Positions 41,427-49,793 of a stretch of 64,000 nt of DNA are shown in pieces. A program made the position numbers and the translations under genes. Positions within the stretch are counted from its first letter, which is position 1. Each line of letters begins with the position of its first letter. The notes beneath the pieces are model-generated. The model did not search any database and was not told the origin of the DNA. It worked only from the letters and a program-made list of their open reading frames with translations. Source of the DNA: Colwellia sp. C2M11 (GTDB taxonomy: Bacteria > Pseudomonadota > Gammaproteobacteria > Enterobacterales > Alteromonadaceae); NCBI RefSeq assembly GCF_018860915.1, contig NZ_JAHKQD010000052.1, positions 62,001 through 126,000 on the forward strand. The letters are read 5' to 3'.

Positions 41427-41724
41427 GTTTTTCAATAGAAACAAGTCGTTGTTCATTGTTATTCCACCCTATATTTATATGCTATTTCTTTTGAAAGTCG
41501 GTAAGTAAAAAGGAATAGCAATGAATATTCTTTGTTGTGGCTTGCTTAAATGAGAGTATTAAAAACATACCTAAAGTATTTCATCAATGAGGCTGAAGTT
41601 ATTCAGATGTTCAAAATATAGGGTGAACTGGTAAAAAACTGTTACAACTCGCTAATAGTTTATCGAGACAATTAGCAGAATTTATTTTAGAAAAATAAAA
41701 ACTGACGTATACTGCTGAAAATGC
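41427..41724. other. structured fadH-pssA intergenic region
   Basis: No gene is seen. The region contains an outer 12-base inverted repeat (CACCCTATATTT 41465-41476 and AAATATAGGGTG 41614-41625) enclosing a nested hairpin (GCTATTTCTTTT 41481-41492 with AAAAGGAATAGC 41508-41519, 11 of 12 pairs). Together they span 161 bases. Confidence 0.65.
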
Positions 41725-43089
41725 ATGTATAGTAAAGCCCCTCAACCTTTGACCTTTGAAATGAAAAATTTAGTGATCAGTAATTCCGATATTGAAATAT
41801 TCTCTACTCCGAAACAATATAAACAACAACTATTATCATTAATTGCTAATGCTCATCGTCGTATATATATAACAGCACTTTATCTACAGGATGACGAGGC
41901 TGGCAGAGAAATATTGCATGCTTTGTACAAAGCTAAAGGAATTAGGCCTGAGCTAGAAGTTAATATTTTTGTCGATTTTCATCGAGGTCAACGAGGGTTA
42001 ATTGGAGAAAAAGATAGTTTAGGTAATCGTGCTTTATATCTTGATTTAGCTGCACAATATGAGCAAAAAATTTCAATATACGGTATTGCTGTTAAGCGAA
42101 AAGAGCTATTTGGTGTTTTACACTTAAAAGGTATGGTTTTTGATGATAATCTTTTTTATACCGGTGCAAGTATTAATGACATATACATGCATCAAGGTGC
42201 TCGCTATCGTTTAGACAGATATTATCAAATTCAGTGTTCTTCATTAACGAACAGCTTTTGTCAGTATTTAAGTAATACTTTTATTCATTCAAATCTAGCG
42301 CCATTACTTAATGAGCCTGATTTACCGAGTTCTGTTGATCAAAAACGTAATATTTTAGCGTTAAAATTATTATTGAAAAAATCAGCTTACGCAATAGACT
42401 CCACGAGTACCAACAAAAATTCGGGAGTTATTAATAACCCTATATCAATAACTCCTTTAGTAGGATTTGGCAGAAGAAAAAATCACCTAAACAAAGTTAT
42501 TCGCAAAACAATTCGTAATTCACAAAAGCAGTTATTAATTTTTACGCCTTATTTTAATTTACCTCCTGTGCTGGCAAAAGATGTTGTTAATGCATTAAAA
42601 CGTGGTGTGAATATCACCTTAGTTGTTGGTGATAAAAAGGCTAATGATTTTTATATTGCTGATGAATCGGAGTTTAGTACTATTGGTATCGTTCCTTATA
42701 TTTATGAAATGCTCTTAAAGCGCTTTGTTAAACGCTATCAAAACTATATTGAACAAGGGTTATTGAATATATATTTATGGCAACACGAAGATAATAGCTT
42801 TCATTTAAAGGGAATTATTAGTGATGAACGTTATCATTTATTAACAGGTAGTAACTTAAATCCACGGGCATGGACATTAGATCTTGAAAATGGCTTACTA
42901 CTTGATGACCCATCACAAAGTTTAATGACAAAAGTTGCACCTGAGCTTGTTACTATTATGGAGCATACTCAAAAAATTAATCATTTTAGTGAGCTTGAAG
43001 CGGTAAGTGACTATCCAACAAAACCGAAGAAGTTACTGAATAAGATTCGCATCGCTCAACTTGATCGTGTTTTAAAGCGGTTCTTATAG
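41725..43089 (+). CDS. pssA: CDP-diacylglycerol--serine O-phosphatidyltransferase PssA
   Basis: PssA makes phosphatidylserine, the precursor of phosphatidylethanolamine. The 454-residue protein belongs to the phospholipase D superfamily and matches the E. coli-type enzyme. Two HxK(x)4D-type motifs are visible, HLKGMVFDD in the first half and HLKGIISDE in the second, together with FVDFHRGQRGLIG. It is membrane-associated without transmembrane helices. The ATG at 41725 gives 12 extra residues before MKNLVISNSD, so the ATG at 41761 is a fair alternative. Upstream is the structured intergenic region. Confidence 0.93.
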   Translation: MYSKAPQPLTFEMKNLVISNSDIEIFSTPKQYKQQLLSLIANAHRRIYITALYLQDDEAGREILHALYKAKGIRPELEVNIFVDFHRGQRGLIGEKDSLGNRALYLDLAAQYEQKISIYGIAVKRKELFGVLHLKGMVFDDNLFYTGASINDIYMHQGARYRLDRYYQIQCSSLTNSFCQYLSNTFIHSNLAPLLNEPDLPSSVDQKRNILALKLLLKKSAYAIDSTSTNKNSGVINNPISITPLVGFGRRKNHLNKVIRKTIRNSQKQLLIFTPYFNLPPVLAKDVVNALKRGVNITLVVGDKKANDFYIADESEFSTIGIVPYIYEMLLKRFVKRYQNYIEQGLLNIYLWQHEDNSFHLKGIISDERYHLLTGSNLNPRAWTLDLENGLLLDDPSQSLMTKVAPELVTIMEHTQKINHFSELEAVSDYPTKPKKLLNKIRIAQLDRVLKRFL

Positions 43090-43106
43090 ATTATAATCAA
43101 GCTGGA

Positions 43107-44741
43107 TTAAAAAGATTGTTTAGCTTCAATTCTAATTTCAAAAGTATCAATATTTGGGTTATCACTTTGAGGAAAAGCAAAGTCGACATGTATTACTTGT
43201 TGATTTCCTGCTGCATGTGGTGAATAAAACCTTGCTCCCATACCCACTGAATATAGCCAACCATTTTCAGCATTAGCTTCAATGCCTGCGACATCAATGT
43301 CACCAAAGGTTCGTGCGGTATCTAAAAATGCAGCACCAGCAAGATCAAATACCTTAAATAGATTGATTTTGGGATAATAACGTATTTCGTTGGTAAATTT
43401 CACACTATGCTCACCATGCTGATACTCTAAAGGAAAGCCTCTTAAACCAGAATCACCTCCAATACTAACAAGTTGGTCAAGATATTGATTATTACTGATT
43501 ACATTGGTGTTGTTGAAGTAATATCCCCAGTTGTCATTGAAATTATAAAAGTATTCAGTATCAATATTCAGTAATAGTCGATCTTCACGTTGATGATATA
43601 TGTCACCACTTAATTCTATATTGAGTAGCACCAGAGCATTATCATGTACTTCAAATCCTTTATGGATTTTTGCTTGAAATAGCGCCCAAGCATTATTTTC
43701 TCTTTCACCATCACTAATACCTAAACGAGAACTAAATTGCCAACCATGATTAAAATCTTCTATTTGTGTAATTAAATGAATATTTGTGAGTTTTTTAAAG
43801 TCTTTTTCTATGTAATCAAAACCGACCCAAGGGTAGATAAAATCACGATCTTGAGGTAATAAAAGTGAATGAGGGTTATCGTTTGCATTATCAGCATAAT
43901 AAAATTTATGTTGTTCTTGTGTAACACCAATATGGTATCGTGCGAGCGCATTTTTATGGTTAAAGCCTAGCCAAGAATATTCGGCATTTTTATAGTTAAG
44001 GTCATGGGCAAATATCGCCAATTTATTATTATTTTGATAAATAGTGTCATTACGAGACTCTTCATCAAAGCCAATCATATAAGCATTGTTAGTATAAAAA
44101 CTAGCAAAGTGCTTTTGTAAAAATATCGCTTGTTGAGTACCATCGTCATTGTCAGCAAAGTGTAATTTTAAATCAATATTCTTTTGGCTAAACAAGGGAA
44201 TAGTGGTTCTTAGTTTATAGCCCTTACGTTGCGAGTTTCTATAAGTTTCGATTTCTGCATCTACGCCTAAGCCAGCAAGATTTCGCTCCTTAATACCAAA
44301 ACTATAGGTACTTTCTCCTCCCTGACGACCAAAACTAACAGTTGGCATTAATGACCAATTATCCCAAGTAGTAATAGTGATATTTTCTACCGCTTCATCA
44401 CTACTAACTTTAGCGGCACGTAAGTATTTTCTACTACGTAAATGTCGCTCTAACTCGGCCATATCAGCGATAGTTTTTGTACATTTATTGATAAAAAAAG
44501 CAGCTTCATTTTCTAATGTAAGTTGCTTCGTGGTTATATGAATTGCATTTGCCCAGCGATGTATAAAAAGGAAACCTTTTTCATTTTCATCAAAAATCGT
44601 TTGTGGATTAAAGATAATCTTTGGCTGTTCAAGGCCGCATTCTTCTATTTCGAGAATTTCGTTCTTGCTATTAGGTTCTTGTGCATAAGCCTTAGTTATA
44701 TTACTAGTGAGTACCAAAGGAATGGTAGTGGTTATGATCAA
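43107..44741 (-). CDS. Omp85/BamA-like outer-membrane protein
   Basis: A protein of at least 544 residues with one POTRA-like N-terminal domain, roughly residues 30-125 (RHLRSRKYLRAAKVS). A C-terminal beta-barrel follows with the Omp85 signature SIGGDSGLRGFPLEYQHGEH, where LRGF corresponds to the (V/I)RG(F/Y) lid-loop motif, and it ends in AKQSF. It is a short member like the surface-antigen or TamA-like proteins. The usual start is missing. From the TTG at 44741 the signal peptide lacks a basic start, while the frame remains open upstream to an AGAAGG site with ATT codons (see findings). The role could be outer-membrane protein insertion or transport. Confidence 0.75.
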   Translation of the reverse strand: MIITTTIPLVLTSNITKAYAQEPNSKNEILEIEECGLEQPKIIFNPQTIFDENEKGFLFIHRWANAIHITTKQLTLENEAAFFINKCTKTIADMAELERHLRSRKYLRAAKVSSDEAVENITITTWDNWSLMPTVSFGRQGGESTYSFGIKERNLAGLGVDAEIETYRNSQRKGYKLRTTIPLFSQKNIDLKLHFADNDDGTQQAIFLQKHFASFYTNNAYMIGFDEESRNDTIYQNNNKLAIFAHDLNYKNAEYSWLGFNHKNALARYHIGVTQEQHKFYYADNANDNPHSLLLPQDRDFIYPWVGFDYIEKDFKKLTNIHLITQIEDFNHGWQFSSRLGISDGERENNAWALFQAKIHKGFEVHDNALVLLNIELSGDIYHQREDRLLLNIDTEYFYNFNDNWGYYFNNTNVISNNQYLDQLVSIGGDSGLRGFPLEYQHGEHSVKFTNEIRYYPKINLFKVFDLAGAAFLDTARTFGDIDVAGIEANAENGWLYSVGMGARFYSPHAAGNQQVIHVDFAFPQSDNPNIDTFEIRIEAKQSF

Positions 44742-44968
44742 TAGTAAATATGAAAGTTTACTGTTAATAGGAATGATTAGAATCCTTCTGTATAGTCTAG
44801 TGAAATAATCACAAACAAGATAAACGAGCGTTTCAACGAATTTCAGTATAACTTAACTATTGTATTTAATTGATATGTTATTTAATCTTTTCTTTATTTT
44901 AGAAAATATACTTTAATCGATGTAAATTACTAGTCATTACAAACGACTATAACTAAAGAGAAATAATA

Positions 44969-45364
44969 ATGTTCACAGAAAAGTTAATGCCACGTTTTAA
45001 TGATACAGACGCACTTGGTCACATCAACAACACGACTATTCCTGTGTGGTTTGAAGGTGGCAGAGAGCCCATTTTTAGATTATTTATTCCAGATTTAGAT
45101 CTATCAAAATGGAAATTAATTATTGCCAAAATTGAAGTGTCTTATCACGGTCAATTATTTTATGGGCAAGAGGTTGAAATACGTACTTTTATTGGTCGAA
45201 TTGGAGGCTCTTCGTTTGATGCTTATCAAGAAGTTTGGCAACACGGTGAAAAATGTGCCTCTGGTAGTGCTTCAATGGTTCACTTTAATTACCAAACACA
45301 AGCCTCTGAAAAAATACCAGATGATATTCGTATTGAATTAGCAAAGCATTTATATCAACAATAG
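44969..45364 (+). CDS. acyl-CoA thioesterase (4HBT hotdog family)
   Basis: A 131-residue single hotdog-fold protein. The motif RFNDTDALGHINNTTIPVWF contains the conserved Asp and the H-x-N-N pair of the 4-hydroxybenzoyl-CoA thioesterase family, and IAKIEVSYHGQLFYGQEVEI is the central strand region. It probably hydrolyses short or medium acyl-CoA, substrate unknown. It is divergent from the Omp85-like gene and upstream of ssb by about 190 bases. Confidence 0.85.
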   Translation: MFTEKLMPRFNDTDALGHINNTTIPVWFEGGREPIFRLFIPDLDLSKWKLIIAKIEVSYHGQLFYGQEVEIRTFIGRIGGSSFDAYQEVWQHGEKCASGSASMVHFNYQTQASEKIPDDIRIELAKHLYQQ

Positions 45365-45554
45365 GCTTTACTTTTCGCTAATACGATATAAATCAACTAG
45401 CTAAAAATAAATAACGTTTTAAACGCAAAAAGCACTCGAATTTGATCGTATCTCACTATAGAATTACTCTCTTAATCAAATTTTTTAAACTCTAGAATAA
45501 CTGTGTGTTAAGTACACAAATTGTTTTAGAAAAGCACAATCAATAGGATGTTTC

Positions 45555-46226
45555 ATGGCGGGTGTAAATAAAGTAATTATTGTAGGTAACTTAGGTAAAG
45601 ATCCTGAAGTGCGTTTTATGCCTAATGGTGGTGCGGTGGCAAATATCACTGTGGCAACATCTGACACATGGAAAGATAAGCAAACTGGTGAGCAAAAAGA
45701 AAAAACAGAATGGCACCGTGTTGTTATGTTCGGTAAATTAGCTGAAATTGCAGGCGAATACTTAAAAAAAGGATCAAAAGTTTATCTTGAAGGTTCATTG
45801 CAAACGCGTAAGTGGACTAATCCACAAGGACAAGATCAATATACTACTGAAATTGTATTACAAGGGTTTAATGGTGTAATGCAGATGTTAGACGGTAAAC
45901 CGTCGGGTCAAAATACAGGTTTTCAGCAACAAGCACCTCAACAACAAGGTCAAGCTCAAAATACTGGTTTTCAGCAGCAAGCACCTCAGCAGCAAGGTGG
46001 TTATGCACCACAAGGGCAGCAACAGGCTCCACAACAAGCTTATAATAAACCAGCACAACAAGGTGGCTATCAGCAAGCTCAACAAGCGCCTCAACATCAA
46101 GGTGGTTATGCACCACAAGGTCAGCCACAAGGTGGCTTTGCTCCACAGGGACAACAACCTCAACAAGCACCTAAAGTGAATCCACAAGAGCCATCAATTG
46201 ATTTTGATGATGATATACCGTTCTAG
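45555..46226 (+). CDS. ssb: single-stranded DNA-binding protein Ssb
   Basis: Ssb coats single-stranded DNA in replication and repair. The 223-residue protein has the N-terminal OB fold ([53 protein letters not shown]) and the C-terminal acidic tip DFDDDIPF that recruits partner proteins. The linker (about 118-212) is unusually Gln/Gly/Pro-rich with near-repeats of [12 protein letters not shown], and its DNA shows the same tandem repeats. Frames on the other strand across this repeat are shadows. A terminator follows. No typical SOS box was seen upstream. Confidence 0.98.
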   Translation: MAGVNKVIIVGNLGKDPEVRFMPNGGAVANITVATSDTWKDKQTGEQKEKTEWHRVVMFGKLAEIAGEYLKKGSKVYLEGSLQTRKWTNPQGQDQYTTEIVLQGFNGVMQMLDGKPSGQNTGFQQQAPQQQGQAQNTGFQQQAPQQQGGYAPQGQQQAPQQAYNKPAQQGGYQQAQQAPQHQGGYAPQGQPQGGFAPQGQQPQQAPKVNPQEPSIDFDDDIPF

Positions 46227-46266
46227 TTTCCCAAAAAATTAAATGTAAACTTTAAATCAAACAAGG

Positions 46267-46288
46267 CCCTGTTAATTCAGGGTTTTTT
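46267..46288 (+). terminator. terminator after ssb
   Basis: CCCTG (46267-46271) and CAGGG (46278-46282) around TTAATT, then TTTTTT. It is a short but typical intrinsic terminator. Confidence 0.8.
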
Positions 46289-46320
46289 GTAATGTTTTTA
46301 ATATATTTATAGGTAAGCCC

Positions 46321-46548
46321 ATGAAACGTATTGTACTTTATACCATGGAAAAATGTCCGCATTGTCAAACCGCAAAACGCTATTTAGATGAGCAAAGGAT
46401 CCCTTATCGTTTATGTAATGTGCAAACACCAAAAGGTCAAAAAGAGTTTTCTGCAATAGGCATGCGATCTGTGCCTGTATTAAAAATAGGCGATCAACTA
46501 TTGAATGGCTTTTCGATCGCTAACTTTAATAAGCTATTTAAAAGTTAA
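46321..46548 (+). CDS. glutaredoxin-like protein
   Basis: A 75-residue thioredoxin-fold protein. The redox motif CPHC is at residues 12-15 in LYTMEKCPHCQTAKRYLDE. The cis-Pro region is SVPVLKIGDQLLNGFS. Length and pattern fit small NrdH/GrxA-like glutaredoxins, though glutaredoxins have CPYC, so CPHC (as in DsbA/NrdH-like or GrlA) leaves the exact partner open. It is likely transcribed from its own promoter after the ssb terminator. Confidence 0.88.
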   Translation: MKRIVLYTMEKCPHCQTAKRYLDEQRIPYRLCNVQTPKGQKEFSAIGMRSVPVLKIGDQLLNGFSIANFNKLFKS

Positions 46549-46656
46549 GCAGTACCGCTAGTTATTAACTTTAACTTCATGTTAGGCTATATCTACTTAT
46601 AATTCTGCTATTTACTGCTTGCGGTATATAAAATTTATTTTTAAGGATAAATTACC

Positions 46657-48603
46657 TTGCAGCTAGTTTTTCGATATGTTTTTCTGGTATTTGTTACCTG
46701 TTGTTTTTTTGTGGCTAATGCAGCGAAGTTAACAGATAGTTTGGCATTGCAAAATATAGAGCATGCCTTACATAAAGAACCATGGACAACATATCAATCA
46801 TTACTGGAACAAGCTGATCAAATAGATGAAATGTCACCGAATTACAAACTTTGGTGGCTATTACGTAAAGCAGAGGCCGAAAATTTATTGTATTTCTTTG
46901 ATAGGTTTGAGGCAACAGTTGAAGAGTCTCTTGCAGCTGTACATGAAAATACCCCCGCTAGAATACTTATTAACCTTGATATTTTTCGTGGTCTAATCCT
47001 TCAACGCGAAGGTCACTACCTTCGCTCACAAAAGTTATTGAAAAAAGCGCAAGAATCCGCACTAGCAAATGATTATATTGCTTTAGCTGTGCAAGCTAAA
47101 CAAGAACTGGCGTATACCCTTAGCTTAACTGGCGTTTATGAATTGCCATTAACTGAATTACAACAGGCTTATATGGAAGCCTTTATGTTAAATAATGAGT
47201 TCTTAATTGCTAGAATTAATGAGGTCTATGGTGCCATTTATGGTTATATGCATGATTATGCTAAATCAATCGAGTATTACCATAAAGCATTAATAAGTTA
47301 TCAACAATTAGCGTATCCATATTATGAAGGTGAGGCTGTATACGGTTTAGCGGTCACTTATCGTTATTGGGGGAAATATGAATTGGCAATCGAGTACTAT
47401 AAACGGTATCGAAAAATAATTGAATTTAGCCCCAACAATATTAATGGTAAATTTTTTGCGGCTTATGGCATTGCCATGAGTGAAGCGAGTCGAGGAAGTT
47501 GTGAGCAAGCATTAAGGTCTATTAATTATGCTGTAAGTATTGAAGGATTAAGTGATTACAAAGCTGAATTATACAAAAGGAAATCGGAATGTTTGATTAC
47601 AGAAGGTAAGTTAGATGAGGCAAAAATAGCGTTAAATAAAGCAGAAGAAATATTTTACTCGCTACCCGAATTACTTGGAACTCGCTGGCAAATAGAAACA
47701 TTAAAAATTGAGGCTAAATTAGCAGAGGCTCAAGGTAATCATAAAGAGGCATACAAACTATTGGAACAATTTAATGAAAATGAAATTGAATTGTTAAAAG
47801 AAAATATGTCTGATCGGCTATTACATGTCAGAGCAACACTAGAAGCAGATCGGCAAAATGTAGAAATATCACTATTGCAACAACGTACTAAAGTACAGCA
47901 GTTGGAATTTGAACAACAGAAACAAGCTAATACGTTACAAGTATATGTGATTTTTTTTGTCGCTACCCTAGTTTTAATTATGCTGTTTTTCACTTATTTT
48001 CAATGGCACCACAATAAAAAATTAAAACAGTTATCGATTAGAGATCCGCTGTCTAATTCATTCAATCGCCGATATGTATTTAATTTTCTACATAAATTAA
48101 TTGATGCTAACTACGATGAAAAAAATACTATTTCAATTATGGTGATAGATATAGATGATTTTAAGCGCGTAAATGATTTATATGGGCATCCTTTTGGAGA
48201 TGAAGTAATTCGCCAAGTAGCAAACATAGGTGCTAATATTTTAAGAAAAGAAGATGTAATTGGTCGTGTCGGTGGTGAAGAGTTTCTTTGTGTTTTGCCA
48301 AGGATTGATGCTGTACAAAGTTTGCATATTGCGCAGCGTTTTGTAAACACTGTTAATCAGCACGAGTTCATTACTGAAAGCAATAATGGTGGTATTCAAA
48401 AAATTCAAGTGAGCGTAAGCATAGGTTTAGCAACAACCTCTAAAAAGGTTAACACGAGTACTGAGCTTTATTTGCAAGCAGATAAAGCGCTTTATCACGC
48501 AAAGCGTAGTGGTAAAAACCGTGCTATACAATATCAAGAGTCCATGCAATATATGAATAACAGCAAAAAAAATTACGAAATTCCTACATTTGATGAGAAA
48601 TAA
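46657..48603 (+). CDS. TPR sensor diguanylate cyclase
   Basis: A 648-residue exported/membrane signalling protein starting at TTG. A signal sequence occupies the first 22 residues, followed by a periplasmic TPR-type helical repeat region (about 60-420; segments like SIEYYHKALISYQQLAYPYY and YELAIEYYKRYRKIIEF). A short coiled coil leads into one transmembrane helix at about 430-450, then a GGDEF domain ending in the signature GGEEF at 539-543 (RVGGEEFLCV). This is an intact active site, so it should synthesise c-di-GMP. It overlaps the next gene by 11 bases and ovoA follows, so the three likely share one transcript. Confidence 0.9.
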   Translation: MQLVFRYVFLVFVTCCFFVANAAKLTDSLALQNIEHALHKEPWTTYQSLLEQADQIDEMSPNYKLWWLLRKAEAENLLYFFDRFEATVEESLAAVHENTPARILINLDIFRGLILQREGHYLRSQKLLKKAQESALANDYIALAVQAKQELAYTLSLTGVYELPLTELQQAYMEAFMLNNEFLIARINEVYGAIYGYMHDYAKSIEYYHKALISYQQLAYPYYEGEAVYGLAVTYRYWGKYELAIEYYKRYRKIIEFSPNNINGKFFAAYGIAMSEASRGSCEQALRSINYAVSIEGLSDYKAELYKRKSECLITEGKLDEAKIALNKAEEIFYSLPELLGTRWQIETLKIEAKLAEAQGNHKEAYKLLEQFNENEIELLKENMSDRLLHVRATLEADRQNVEISLLQQRTKVQQLEFEQQKQANTLQVYVIFFVATLVLIMLFFTYFQWHHNKKLKQLSIRDPLSNSFNRRYVFNFLHKLIDANYDEKNTISIMVIDIDDFKRVNDLYGHPFGDEVIRQVANIGANILRKEDVIGRVGGEEFLCVLPRIDAVQSLHIAQRFVNTVNQHEFITESNNGGIQKIQVSVSIGLATTSKKVNTSTELYLQADKALYHAKRSGKNRAIQYQESMQYMNNSKKNYEIPTFDEK

Positions 48604-49783
48604 TTACTTAAGTCAATCAGTCACATCACCCTCTTTTTTAGCGTCTGTACCTTTATTCAATTGTGCCATCACGTTACTGCAAGACTATATAAAACAGTTA
48701 GGTTATCAGCCTCAAATTCATTTTGAACTTGAGGGGTGCTATCAAGTAAATAATGTAAAAAGTCGTACACAAAAGTTAAACTTTGATCTTATTAATCAAT
48801 ATTTACGTAGTGTAGATATAGACGGTGAAATTGTCAGTGAATATTGGCGAAACCAATGGGAGTACGTTTCTTTATTTAATGGCCAAAGTCCGCTAAAAGA
48901 AGCAATGAATTTGCATCAAATGCTTATTCAGTTGCCACAAATATTTCAACGGTTGTATGGTCAACATGGTGTTATTAATACGTTAATTGAACCGGTAGTT
49001 TGGTCTGGTGACCAAGGTAAGTTAGCAACCGGTTCTAGTCAAATTTTTACCGATGACACGAGAGCTGTTCATATCCCTAATGCTATTCAACTTAATGCTA
49101 GCGTGCTTAATAAGCAAGGCATGAACCTTATTGCAGAAAAAAACTTTGGTGAATACTTACAGTTTTGTTTTTTACGTACTAGCTTTGAATGTTCTTTATT
49201 ATATTTACCGGAAGAAGCTGCTTTTGAACGCTTATTACTGAAAAGTTATTACGGTTTAGCTCAAGAGTTATGTTCACCAATCGATATTTCAGGGGGGCAT
49301 CAAGGAAGTATCGCTTTATATCAAAAGCTGGGGAAGCATAATCAGAATATGGGGGAAGAGCCTTTGCTGTTTGACAGATATAACAAGGTTATTTCTGTAC
49401 AGCAAAACTGGCAGAAAACGGCTAGAATTGAACATAGATTAGGTGCTTCCAGCCTTTATTATAATCCCTATGTCAATGTGATATATGGCTTATTAAATAT
49501 TGTAGATGCTATTGAAGCTTACGAAAATGATAAGTGCTTATCTGTGCCGAGGTTTGTCTCAAGCACTTTACCTAAGTCATTATTTACTCATAACGATGAT
49601 ATCGTTTCTCTTGGCGCTATCGATATATTTACTGCAAGTTCATGGTTTAGCGAAAGTTTAAATACAGTCCAAGAAAAATACAGTAAAACTAATTCAACAC
49701 TCGTACTTGAAAGCCCAATGTTGCTGGGTAATAAAATTAAGCAAATAATATTAAATACTTATCAAGTAAATATAACAAAATAA
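48593..49783 (+). CDS. unrecognised protein with glutamine-synthetase-like signatures, ovoA neighbour
   Basis: A 396-residue soluble protein; the ATG at 48593 is preferred over the TTG at 48590. I do not recognise a named family, but three segments follow glutamine synthetase (GS) superfamily order. They are GYQPQIHFELEG (like the metal-binding G...ExE of GS), ISGGHQGSIALYQKL (resembling the GxHxHxSL metal/ATP region) and ARIEHRLGASSLYYNPYVN with GLLNIVDAIEA, which resembles the RxExR...NPYL...G..GI end of the catalytic domain. So it may be a carboxylate-amine or gamma-glutamyl ligase, divergent in sequence. It starts inside the diguanylate cyclase gene and ends 10 bases before ovoA. The substrate is unknown. 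Confidence 0.65.
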   Translation: MRNNYLSQSVTSPSFLASVPLFNCAITLLQDYIKQLGYQPQIHFELEGCYQVNNVKSRTQKLNFDLINQYLRSVDIDGEIVSEYWRNQWEYVSLFNGQSPLKEAMNLHQMLIQLPQIFQRLYGQHGVINTLIEPVVWSGDQGKLATGSSQIFTDDTRAVHIPNAIQLNASVLNKQGMNLIAEKNFGEYLQFCFLRTSFECSLLYLPEEAAFERLLLKSYYGLAQELCSPIDISGGHQGSIALYQKLGKHNQNMGEEPLLFDRYNKVISVQQNWQKTARIEHRLGASSLYYNPYVNVIYGLLNIVDAIEAYENDKCLSVPRFVSSTLPKSLFTHNDDIVSLGAIDIFTASSWFSESLNTVQEKYSKTNSTLVLESPMLLGNKIKQIILNTYQVNITK

Positions 49784-49793
49784 GAAATGATTT

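Noticed and set aside
41725-43089. Phospholipase D or cardiolipin synthase
   Set aside because: The two HLKG motifs, length and flanking FVDFHRGQRGL sequence fit the E. coli-type PssA best.
45490-45554. Possible SOS (LexA) box upstream of ssb (CTGTGTGTTAAGTACACA)
   Set aside because: The spacing and right arm do not give CTG-N10-CAG; the match is only partial.
45868-46187. Long frames on the minus strand and another frame inside ssb
   Set aside because: They arise from the low-complexity CAA/CAG repeat of the linker and have no protein-like features.
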